A stretch of DNA of 13,387 nt from Chitinophagaceae bacterium (GTDB lineage Bacteria > Bacteroidota > Bacteroidia > Chitinophagales > Chitinophagaceae), in NCBI GenBank assembly GCA_009996555.1, contig JAACZX010000017.1, positions 1 to 13,387 on the forward strand. Direction: 5' to 3'. The position numbers were made by a program, and so were the translations under genes. The notes beneath the pieces were generated by a model. That model ran no database searches and had not been told where the DNA came from. It saw only the letters and a list, made by a program, of their open reading frames with translations. Shown here in pieces: positions 1 through 5,589 of the stretch. Position 1 is the first letter of the stretch. Each line of letters opens with the position of its first letter.

Positions 1-828
1 GTTAATGAATGAAAGCCGGGCATCAACCGTAATGTGTTTGCCAATAAGCCCAGTTCCGGCTTTGATGGTATGTCGCCAGCTGTTAAAGCTCCCGAATCCA
101 TTGATCAACTCTGCATACGGCGTTTCGTTGAATTCATTTGTGCTCAGGTTCAACGTTGCACCAAAAGCACCAGCGCCATTTGATGAAGTGCCCACGCCCC
201 GCTGTATTTGAATGGAGTTAACGGATGAAGAAAAATCAGGAAGGTTTACAAAAAACAACCCCTGGCTTTCAGCATCATTGTAAGGAATGCCATTCAACGT
301 CATGTTAATACGTGTTGCATCAGTACCACGTATGCGGATACCTGTGTAACCAATACCATTACCTGCATCAGAATTGATTACAACTGACGGTGTTTGGTTG
401 AGAATAAAAGGCAAATCCTGCCCGGTATTCATTTTCTCAATTTCTTTTTTAGAGAGATTGGTTTTTGCAAACGGCATTCTGTCGCCTGCACGGATAGCCG
501 TTACTTCAACAGGTTTCAGAAAAAGCGGTTGCATTTCAAGTAACACATTCAGCTGTGTTTCCTTGCCCGAAACAGTTACGGTCTGTTCAAATACTTTAAA
601 CGCAACCGTGCTGATGCGTACAGTGTACGTTCCTTTCTTTGCCAGTTCAATGGCAAAAGCGCCCAATGCGTTTGTTTGTGTTGTTCCGTTTCCGGCAATT
701 TCTACAGTGGCCCCGGCAATGGCATTCTGGCTATTGCTTTTTTCGGCTACTGTTCCGCTCAGTTTATACTGAGCCATGACGAGCTGTTGAGAAAAAATCA
801 TCAACATTCCCAGCATCAATTTTTTCAT
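1..828 (-). CDS. TonB-dependent outer-membrane receptor, probably for thiamine (N-terminal 276 residues; runs off window)
   Basis: The frame is open on the minus strand from the ATG at 828 to the window edge and has no stop. Residues 1-20 form a signal peptide (starts MKKLMLGMLM, ends VMAQ). Residues 21-105 look like a carboxypeptidase-regulatory-like beta-sandwich (KLSGTV, then TNALGAF). Residues 107-112 (PVEVTA) may be a TonB-box-like stretch. Residues 118-230 form the plug domain, with IRIRGTDATR, LNGIPYND and IQIQRGVGTSSNG. The beta-barrel begins near 236 and most of it lies outside the window. The family imports scarce substrates across the outer membrane using TonB/ExbBD energy. A TPP riboswitch in the leader points to thiamine or a precursor; thi-box-controlled receptors are known in Bacteroidota. 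It has no STN domain, so it is a transporter and not a sigma-signalling receptor. It is divergent from the GIN gene at 1220. Confidence 0.93.
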   Translation of the reverse strand, partial: MKKLMLGMLMIFSQQLVMAQYKLSGTVAEKSNSQNAIAGATVEIAGNGTTQTNALGAFAIELAKKGTYTVRISTVAFKVFEQTVTVSGKETQLNVLLEMQPLFLKPVEVTAIRAGDRMPFAKTNLSKKEIEKMNTGQDLPFILNQTPSVVINSDAGNGIGYTGIRIRGTDATRINMTLNGIPYNDAESQGLFFVNLPDFSSSVNSIQIQRGVGTSSNGAGAFGATLNLSTNEFNETPYAELINGFGSFNSWRHTIKAGTGLIGKHITVDARLSFIN

Positions 829-840
829 TTCTGATTCACT

Positions 841-894
841 TTAACGTTTAAAAATTGAATTGGAAATGCTGCGGATGGAGAGAGGAATATGCAT
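841..894 (-). CDS. possible 17-codon leader ORF between riboswitch and receptor
   Basis: An ATG at 894 opens 17 sense codons (MHIPLSIRSISNSIFKR) and stops at TAA 843-841, 12 nt before the receptor ATG at 828. AAGGAGG at 908-902 sits 7 nt upstream of this ATG, a textbook Shine-Dalgarno that is uncommon for Bacteroidota. Its first two bases belong to the conserved GGGAA 3' strand of the riboswitch closing helix. The ORF is in the same frame as the receptor but separated from it by the stop. The arrangement would suit riboswitch-gated translation with coupling or re-initiation at the receptor start. It may instead be chance; no homolog is recognised. Confidence 0.35.
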   Translation of the reverse strand: MHIPLSIRSISNSIFKR

Positions 895-904
895 AAAGGA
901 ACCT

Positions 905-1008
905 CCTTCCCTGCGCAGGCATTACCCTGATCAGGTTCTACGGGTTTGATCTCAGCCTCCGTTTTGGTTCCGGGCCCTGGAACCAAACGGGTAAGCACCC
1001 CGGGGAAT
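905..1008 (-). promoter_or_regulatory. TPP (thi-box) riboswitch
   Basis: Read on the minus strand, the conserved TPP aptamer elements occur in order. They are GGGGTGC near 1001-995, CTGAGA at 955-950 (pyrimidine-binding arm), ACCTGAT at 936-930, then GGGTAATGCCTGCGCAGGGAA ending at 907 (pyrophosphate arm). TTCCC near 1007 pairs with the final GGGAA to close P1. The optional P3 extension is a strong helix (CCGTTTGGTTCC with GGAACCAAAACGG, one bulged A). Aptamers of this class bind thiamine pyrophosphate and switch the downstream gene off. No terminator hairpin with a U-tract lies between the aptamer and the receptor, so control is probably translational, through the AAGGAGG merging with P1, or by another route. 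This element is the main evidence for the receptor's substrate. Confidence 0.96.
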
Positions 1009-1045
1009 CTGTGTCAAAAACCGGCTTGCCGCTTTTTTGACACAG
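1009..1045. repeat. 37-nt near-perfect inverted repeat at the thiamine receptor promoter
   Basis: The arm CTGTGTCAAAAA (1009-1020) is exactly repeated in reverse complement at 1034-1045. Inside lies a second small dyad, CGGC/GCCG (1022-1025 and 1028-1031). It starts directly after the -7 element on the minus strand and ends at the riboswitch, so it spans the probable transcription start. It could be a two-fold operator for a dimeric regulator or a 5'-terminal mRNA hairpin. It is not part of the standard TPP aptamer. Confidence 0.85.
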
Positions 1046-1053
1046 CAAAGATA
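1046..1053 (-). promoter_or_regulatory. -7 promoter element TATCTTTG for the riboswitch/receptor transcript
   Basis: TATCTTTG on the minus strand matches the Bacteroidota primary-sigma -7 consensus TAnnTTTG exactly. The expected start site is a few bases downstream, about 1042-1039, leaving a leader of roughly 210 nt that holds the whole riboswitch. No clean -33 TTTG is seen; the best candidate about 22 nt upstream is only TGTTAC. Confidence 0.6.
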
Positions 1054-1219
1054 AATTCTTTCAGGTTTGCTGTAACATTTTCATAACATCTTTCGTACAA
1101 CTTCTATACAACCGGGTTGCGGGCTTTGTTTCTGCCTGAGTCAGGTAAAAAACAGGATTGTAACCAATGGCGCATTCATTTTGCATTAACCAGTAAACCT
1201 TATCTAAAAAATTTTGAAC

Positions 1220-1940
1220 ATGAAAAAAGTATTCAGCTTCATTGTATTAGCCGTTTTTGCTGCAGGTTTTGCAGCTGCACAGGATGTAACCGTAATAAAT
1301 GATAAAAATGCCGAGCCACGCAAAGTGGGCAGCTTTCACGGCATTAAAGTATCCAATGCGTTTGATGTAATTATTAAGCAGGGGGATGAGGAGGCGGTTG
1401 TTGTGAGCGCAGCAGATGAAAAAGCGTATTAAAACAGAAGTGGTAAATGGAGTGCTTCGTATATCGTACGATAACGAAAATGTATGGAAGTGGAGCAACG
1501 AAAACCGCAAACTCCGTGCTTATATTTCTGTAAAGAATCTTGATATGATTGATGCATCAGGTGCTACTGATATTAAAATTGATGGCGTGCTGAGGGGTAC
1601 AAATCTTAAGCTTGATCTAAGCGGTGCATCCAGCATAAAAGGAGCCATCAGCTACAGCAGCATGCGTGTAGATCAAAGCGGAGCTTCATCATCTAAAATA
1701 TCCGGAAGTGTAACCACATTGGATATTGATGTTAGCGGCGCAAGCGATTTTACCGGTTTTGATCTTGTTACAGAAAACTGCAAAGCCGATGCATCAGGCG
1801 CTTCAGATATAAAAATAACGGTGAATAAAGACCTGAAAGTAAATGCAAGCGGTGCAAGTGATGTGCAATATAAAGGCACCGCATCCATCAGCGATTTCAG
1901 AACAAGTGGGGCATCAAGTTTAAAGAAACGTACAAAATAA
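1220..1940 (+). pseudogene. head GIN domain (DUF2807-type) secreted protein, split by a one-base frameshift
   Basis: Two overlapping frames together make one gene. The first starts at ATG 1220 (MKKVFSFIVL), with a signal peptide ending near FAAAQ, and stops at 1432. The second continues from about 1422 to the TAA at 1938-1940. Removing one A from the A5 run at 1419-1423 joins them as ...SAADEK-RIKTEVVNGVLRI..., the order usual for this family, giving about 239 residues. The C-terminal part holds seven SGAS/SGAT repeats about 20 residues apart (IDASGATDI, DLSGASSI, DQSGASSS and so on), which suggests a beta-helix. Family members are exported proteins of unknown function in Bacteroidota; an adhesin label exists but is not proven. 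The break could be a real mutation, an assembly error in a homopolymer, or transcriptional slippage. An ATG at 1416 overlaps the first stop and could allow re-initiation, giving a product without a signal peptide. Confidence 0.85.
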
Positions 1941-1965
1941 GTTTTCGATAATTATCCAGATGATG

Positions 1966-2009
1966 AGCAAAGAGGCAGAAATATTTTCTGCTTCTTTGCT
2001 TTTTCTTTT
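1966..2009 (+). terminator. intrinsic terminator of the GIN gene
   Basis: AGCAAAGAGGCAGAAA (1966-1981) pairs with TTTCTGCTTCTTTGCT (1985-2000) over 16 pairs including one G-U, with a 3-nt loop. A T-rich tail (TTTTCTTTT) follows at 2001-2009. It lies 25 nt after the stop at 1940. Confidence 0.85.
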
Positions 2010-2038
2010 GGGAGCAAACTGTAATACCCTTACCTTTG
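2008..2038 (+). promoter_or_regulatory. promoter of the initiator tRNA (TTG ... TACCTTTG)
   Basis: TACCTTTG at 2031-2038 matches the Bacteroidota -7 consensus TAnnTTTG. TTTTG at 2006-2010 supplies a -33 TTG with 20 nt between the two elements. The -33 lies in the T-tail of the preceding terminator, so the two signals are packed together. The tRNA begins 11 nt after the -7 element. Confidence 0.7.
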
Positions 2039-2048
2039 CACTCCATTC

Positions 2049-2120
<72 letters not shown>

Positions 2121-2125
2121 CAGCT

Positions 2126-2152
2126 AAGCCCCTTTAAGGGGCTTTCTTTTTT
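2126..2152 (+). terminator. intrinsic terminator of the tRNA
   Basis: AAGCCCC (2126-2132) pairs with GGGGCTT (2138-2144) around loop TTTAA, followed by TCTTTTTT (2145-2152). It starts six bases after the tRNA discriminator base. Confidence 0.9.
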
Positions 2153-2234
2153 AACATCAGTGAGTTAAATAATAAAACTGATTTAACTTTCTGGTACTGC
2201 TGATAGCGAATAGCTAATGGCATGCAGCTATTTT

Positions 2235-3104
2235 ATGAAAGTAGGTTTTGTAAATATATTCGGTAAGCCAAACGCAGGCAAAAGCACATTAATGAATGCA
2301 TTACTGGGCGAGAAGCTGGCTATTGTTTCATCAAAAGTGCAAACAACAAGGCATCGCATCAAGGGTATTCTCACTACAGCCGATTATCAACTTGTTTTTT
2401 CGGATACGCCGGGGATCATTGATCCTAAGTATAAATTGCAGGAGAAAATGATGGCAAGTGTAAAAAGTGCATTGGAAGATGCTGATGTGGCGCTCTTGCT
2501 GGTGGATGTAAAAGACAGCTGGCAGGAAAATGAAGATCTGTTTACATCACTCAAATTAAAAGTTCCTTCCATTGTTGTGTTAAACAAGCTTGATCTTGTT
2601 GATACGGCTAAACTGGAAGAAGCAAAAGCTTTCTTTCAAGGAAAGCCTTATTGTAAAAAGGTAATAACTATTTCTGCTTTATCGGGTGTAAATAAAAAAA
2701 CATTCATCAACCATATACTTGAGTTTGTTCCGGAAGGGGAGCCTTTCTTTGAAGAAGACCAGTTGACAGATCTCAGCACACGTTTTTTTGTGGCGGAGCT
2801 GGTTCGTGAAAAAATATTTGAATTGTTCTCAGAAGAAATTCCATACCACACAACTGTGGTTGTAACAGCTTTCGAACAAAAGCAAACGCTTATTAAAATT
2901 TCAGCTGATATTATTGTGCAGCGTGAAACACAAAAAGGAATTTTACTGGGCACTAAAGGTGAAATGATCAAAAAGCTGGGTTCACTTGCCCGTGTGGATA
3001 TTGAAAAATTTGTAGACTCCAAAGTGTTCCTGGAGTTGTTTGTAAAAGTGCGCCCAAAATGGAGAGACAGTGATCTCTTCTTAAAAGAATACGGGTACAA
3101 TTAA
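2235..3104 (+). CDS. era: GTPase Era
   Basis: Era binds the 3' end of 16S rRNA and helps mature the 30S subunit. The 289-residue product has G1 GKPNAGKS (10-17), a G2 threonine in VQTTRHR (35-41), G3 DTPG (57-60), G4 NKLD (117-120) and G5 SAL (147-149). A C-terminal KH domain (about 200-280) has its GxxG loop as GTKG (239-242). Length is normal for the family, and all GTP-binding motifs are intact. I chose ATG 2235 (MKVGFVNIFG) because Era proteins start a few residues before this strand; the in-frame ATG at 2217 would add six residues (MACSYF). A small dyad (AATAGCT 2209-2215, AGCTATT 2226-2232) ends 2 nt before the chosen ATG and would cover the alternative start. Der follows after 95 nt; era and der are often neighbours in Bacteroidota. 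Confidence 0.97.
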   Translation: MKVGFVNIFGKPNAGKSTLMNALLGEKLAIVSSKVQTTRHRIKGILTTADYQLVFSDTPGIIDPKYKLQEKMMASVKSALEDADVALLLVDVKDSWQENEDLFTSLKLKVPSIVVLNKLDLVDTAKLEEAKAFFQGKPYCKKVITISALSGVNKKTFINHILEFVPEGEPFFEEDQLTDLSTRFFVAELVREKIFELFSEEIPYHTTVVVTAFEQKQTLIKISADIIVQRETQKGILLGTKGEMIKKLGSLARVDIEKFVDSKVFLELFVKVRPKWRDSDLFLKEYGYN

Positions 3105-3135
3105 TCGTTTATAATCTGTTGGCTAATGTACTGTT

Positions 3136-3159
3136 GAAAGCATTGATTCAGATGCTTTC
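3136..3159 (+). terminator. inverted repeat between era and der, possible weak terminator
   Basis: GAAAGCAT (3136-3143) pairs exactly with ATGCTTTC (3152-3159) around an 8-nt loop. Only a short T-rich stretch (TGTTTAATT) follows, so it is weak as a terminator and may equally be an mRNA-stability hairpin. Confidence 0.4.
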
Positions 3160-3199
3160 TGTTTAATTCAGTACCTTCGCCAACTTTATTTGTTTTATT

Positions 3200-4510
3200 A
3201 TGGCTGGTTTTACAGTAGCAATTGTGGGTAGGCCCAATGTTGGCAAAAGTACATTCTTCAATCGTTTATTACAGGAGCGTAAAGCAATTGTAGATGATGT
3301 GAGTGGTGTTACACGTGACCGTCAGTACGGAGTTGCTGACTGGAATGGCAAATCATTCAACTTAATTGATACAGGAGGTTTTGTACCTGATAGTGATGAT
3401 GTGTTTGAAACAGAGATCCGTAAACAGGTGCGTATTGCACTTGACGAAGCAAATGCTGTGATCTTTATGTGCGATGCTGCTACTGGTATCACAGACCTGG
3501 ATGAATCAATGAGCGATCTGCTTCGCCGCACAACAAAACCTGTTTTTCTTGCAATCAATAAAGTAGATAATCACGAACGGCTTTTGGAAGCAAGTGAGTT
3601 TTATGCACTAGGTATCGATCATATTTTTTTCATCAGCAGTATGACGGGCAGTGGCACAGGTGAATTACTTGATGCTGTTGCTGAAATTATTCCTGAAGAC
3701 CAGGCCGATGCAACCCCGTCTTCCATACCTAAGATTGCCATTATCGGTCAGCCTAACGTTGGTAAATCATCATTGCTGAATGCATTGCTTGGCGAAGAAC
3801 GCACCATTGTAAGTGACATTGCAGGAACAACGAGAGACACGATTCATACGCACTATAATCTTTACAATAAAGAATTTATTTTAATTGATACAGCAGGTAT
3901 CCGTCGTAAAACAAAAGTGAACGAAGACCTTGAGTTTTATTCTGTGATCCGTGCTATTCGTGCAATGGATGAAGCTGATATATGCTTGCTGTTGCTTGAT
4001 GCAGAAAAAGGTATTTCACAACAGGATCTGAATATTTATTCCCTGGCTGTAAAAAAGGGGAAAGGCATTGTGGTGCTGGTAAACAAATGGGATCTCATTA
4101 AAAAAGAAACCAATACTGCACGTGATTATGAAAAGGAGTTGCGTCAGCGTCTTGCTCCGTTCAATGATGTGCCGATCATATTTATTTCAGCAGCAGAAAA
4201 AACACGCATCATGCAGGCAATTGATGCTGCATTGCAGGTAGTGGAAAACAGGCAGCGGAAAATCACTACATCTGAACTGAATGAAGTGATCCAGAAATCG
4301 ATCCAGGCATACCACCCGCCGGTAGTGCGTGGGGTGCCGGTAAGTATTAAATATGTAACACAGTTGCCAACACCGGTCCCATCGTTTGCTTTTTTCTGTA
4401 ATCACCCCGATGATGTAAAACAACCGTATAAAAATTATCTTGAAAATCAACTGCGTAAAGCGTTTGATTTTACGGGCACACCTATGCGTTTGTTCTTCCG
4501 TAAAAAATAA
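3200..4510 (+). CDS. der: GTPase Der (EngA), tandem G domains
   Basis: Der acts in late assembly of the 50S subunit and is the only bacterial GTPase family with two G domains in tandem. In the 436-residue product, domain 1 has GRPNVGKS (10-17), DTGG (57-60) and NKVD (120-123). Domain 2 has GQPNVGKS (183-190), DTAG (230-233) and NKWD (295-298). The C-terminal KH-like domain runs from about 350 to the end. Length and motif order match the family, with nothing missing. The ATG at 3200 places G1 nine residues in, as expected. TACCTTCG at 3172-3179 is one base off the TAnnTTTG -7 element and could be a promoter, though no well-spaced -33 is seen. The lipoprotein gene follows after 42 nt and may share the transcript. 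Confidence 0.98.
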   Translation: MAGFTVAIVGRPNVGKSTFFNRLLQERKAIVDDVSGVTRDRQYGVADWNGKSFNLIDTGGFVPDSDDVFETEIRKQVRIALDEANAVIFMCDAATGITDLDESMSDLLRRTTKPVFLAINKVDNHERLLEASEFYALGIDHIFFISSMTGSGTGELLDAVAEIIPEDQADATPSSIPKIAIIGQPNVGKSSLLNALLGEERTIVSDIAGTTRDTIHTHYNLYNKEFILIDTAGIRRKTKVNEDLEFYSVIRAIRAMDEADICLLLLDAEKGISQQDLNIYSLAVKKGKGIVVLVNKWDLIKKETNTARDYEKELRQRLAPFNDVPIIFISAAEKTRIMQAIDAALQVVENRQRKITTSELNEVIQKSIQAYHPPVVRGVPVSIKYVTQLPTPVPSFAFFCNHPDDVKQPYKNYLENQLRKAFDFTGTPMRLFFRKK

Positions 4511-4552
4511 GAACGGTTTTTGCTGGTCATTCAGAAACAAAAAGAACCAGGT

Positions 4553-4831
4553 ATGAAAAAAGTCTTTTTAGGATTACTGACAATTTCAATGTTTACCGCT
4601 TGTGGCAGCGAACAACAATCTGATAATGAAAAATCAGGAACAACTGACAGCGGCGTTGTTGATAAGATACAGGAAGGCATGAACGAAGCCATTGATACAC
4701 TTCAACGTAAAGGCGGTAAACTGGCCGATACTTTAAAAAAGAAAGTAGTGGAACCGGTAAAAGAAGATGTGAAGAAAGCGGGAGAGCGGATTAAGGAAGC
4801 CGTAAAAGACGCTAAGAAAAATATAGAATAA
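4553..4831 (+). CDS. small Lys/Glu-rich lipoprotein, function unknown
   Basis: The product is 92 residues, starting MKKVFLGLLT, with a lipobox ending FTAC at Cys17, so it is probably a lipid-anchored envelope protein. After a Ser/Asp/Gly linker, residues 35-92 are charged and helix-forming, with repeated Lys/Glu/Ala spacing (KGGKLADTLKKKVVEPVKED, then KKAGERIKEAVKDAKK). This resembles the amphipathic repeats of YtxH- or LEA-like proteins, but I recognise no family. The frame extends upstream to 4520, but ATG 4553 is preferred because it starts directly at the signal peptide. It may be co-transcribed with der and is followed 15 nt later by a strong terminator. Confidence 0.75.
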   Translation: MKKVFLGLLTISMFTACGSEQQSDNEKSGTTDSGVVDKIQEGMNEAIDTLQRKGGKLADTLKKKVVEPVKEDVKKAGERIKEAVKDAKKNIE

Positions 4832-4846
4832 CAAAGCAATAAATTT

Positions 4847-4878
4847 AAAAAAAGAGGCACAACAGTGTCTCTTTTTTT
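4847..4878 (+). terminator. intrinsic terminator after the small lipoprotein
   Basis: AAAAAAAGAGGCAC (4847-4860) pairs with GTGTCTCTTTTTTT (4865-4878) over 14 pairs with one G-U and loop AACA. The A-tract/T-tract symmetry would let it work in both directions. It separates the era-der block from the sigma-factor locus. Confidence 0.9.
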
Positions 4879-4960
4879 ATGCCCGGGATAACAGGGTGAC
4901 GAATATCATTTGGTTGTTATTCAGAAATACAATTAAATTACAGCCAATTTTAACGATTCA

Positions 4961-5536
4961 TTGCCGCATCAGAACTTAAATAACAGTGTTCGGGATCTCC
5001 AACGCAGAATAGCAGTTTATGAAGATGAAGCTGCTTATAAGGAATTATTTATCCTTCTCTTTCAATCATTAACACGCTTTGCTGAAGGTATTGTACAGTC
5101 CAAGGAAACGGCTGAGGAAATTGTATCGGATGTGTTCATCAGTATATGGAACGACCGTGCAAAACTCAATGCCATTGAAAATCTGCAGCTGTATATGTTT
5201 GTAGCAGTAAAAAACAATGCGGTGCGTAAAGTTAAACAACTGAACCGCAGGGCAACAGTTTCCATAGACCAGGTAAATGTTGAAATGGATTCGCTTTACC
5301 AAACACCGGAAGAAAAACTTCTTTCAAACGAAACGGTGGAAAAAATTGAAACAGCCATTAACCAACTGCCTCAACGTGCAAAACTGATCCTGAAGCTGGC
5401 CAAAGAAGACCGCATGCGGTACAAGGATATCGCTTTGCTGCTCAACATCTCCGTAAAAACAGTCGATAATCAGCTGGCAATAGCCTTGCGCAGACTGGCA
5501 GCAGCCATCAGCGAACCTCTTCGCAAAAAAAAATAA
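4961..5536 (+). CDS. RNA polymerase ECF-type sigma-70 factor of the Bacteroidota expansion family
   Basis: This 191-residue sigma factor probably drives the susCD operon downstream. Region 2 spans about 25-95 (AEEIVSDVFISIWNDR near 51-66, then LQLYMFVAVKNNAVRKVK). Region 4 spans about 128-183, with helix-turn-helix YKDIALLLNISVKTVDNQLA (154-173). There is no region 3, as expected for ECF factors. The start appears to be TTG 4961: a TAA at 4934-4936 blocks the frame upstream, no ATG or GTG lies between, and the first internal ATG would remove region 2. The FecR anti-sigma gene follows after 53 nt, the usual pairing. No well-formed promoter was seen in the 80 nt upstream. Confidence 0.92.
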   Translation: MPHQNLNNSVRDLQRRIAVYEDEAAYKELFILLFQSLTRFAEGIVQSKETAEEIVSDVFISIWNDRAKLNAIENLQLYMFVAVKNNAVRKVKQLNRRATVSIDQVNVEMDSLYQTPEEKLLSNETVEKIETAINQLPQRAKLILKLAKEDRMRYKDIALLLNISVKTVDNQLAIALRRLAAAISEPLRKKK

Positions 5537-5589
5537 AAAACAGTTAGGGGATTTTTCTTTTTGCTGCCTCCATTAAGGAGTAGCATACT

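Noticed and set aside
1109..1145. Two short palindromes, CAACC-G-GGTTG (1109-1119) and CCTGA-G-TCAGG (1135-1145), upstream of the GIN gene
   Set aside because: Arms of five bases are common by chance. They may be regulator sites, but nothing in the sequence supports this.
1176..1183. TCATTTTG as a -7 promoter for the GIN gene
   Set aside because: It misses the TA of TAnnTTTG, and the nearest TTG is only 15 nt upstream, so it is too weak to list.
1419..1423. Programmed -1 ribosomal frameshift at the A-run in the GIN gene
   Set aside because: Joining the halves needs a +1 shift or loss of one A; a -1 shift leads into the wrong frame.
2163..2188. AGTTAAAT/ATTTAACT inverted repeat between tRNA and era
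   Set aside because: It is A/T-rich with a 10-nt loop and no T-tract, and the tRNA already has a strong terminator. Likely chance.
2217..2234. Upstream ATG giving Era a six-residue extension (MACSYF)
   Set aside because: Era proteins begin just before the first beta strand, which the ATG at 2235 gives exactly. The extension overlaps a small dyad and looks untranslated.
2648..3100. 150-codon minus-strand open frame opposite era
   Set aside because: It is antisense to a well-supported GTPase gene and shows no domain or signal sequence.
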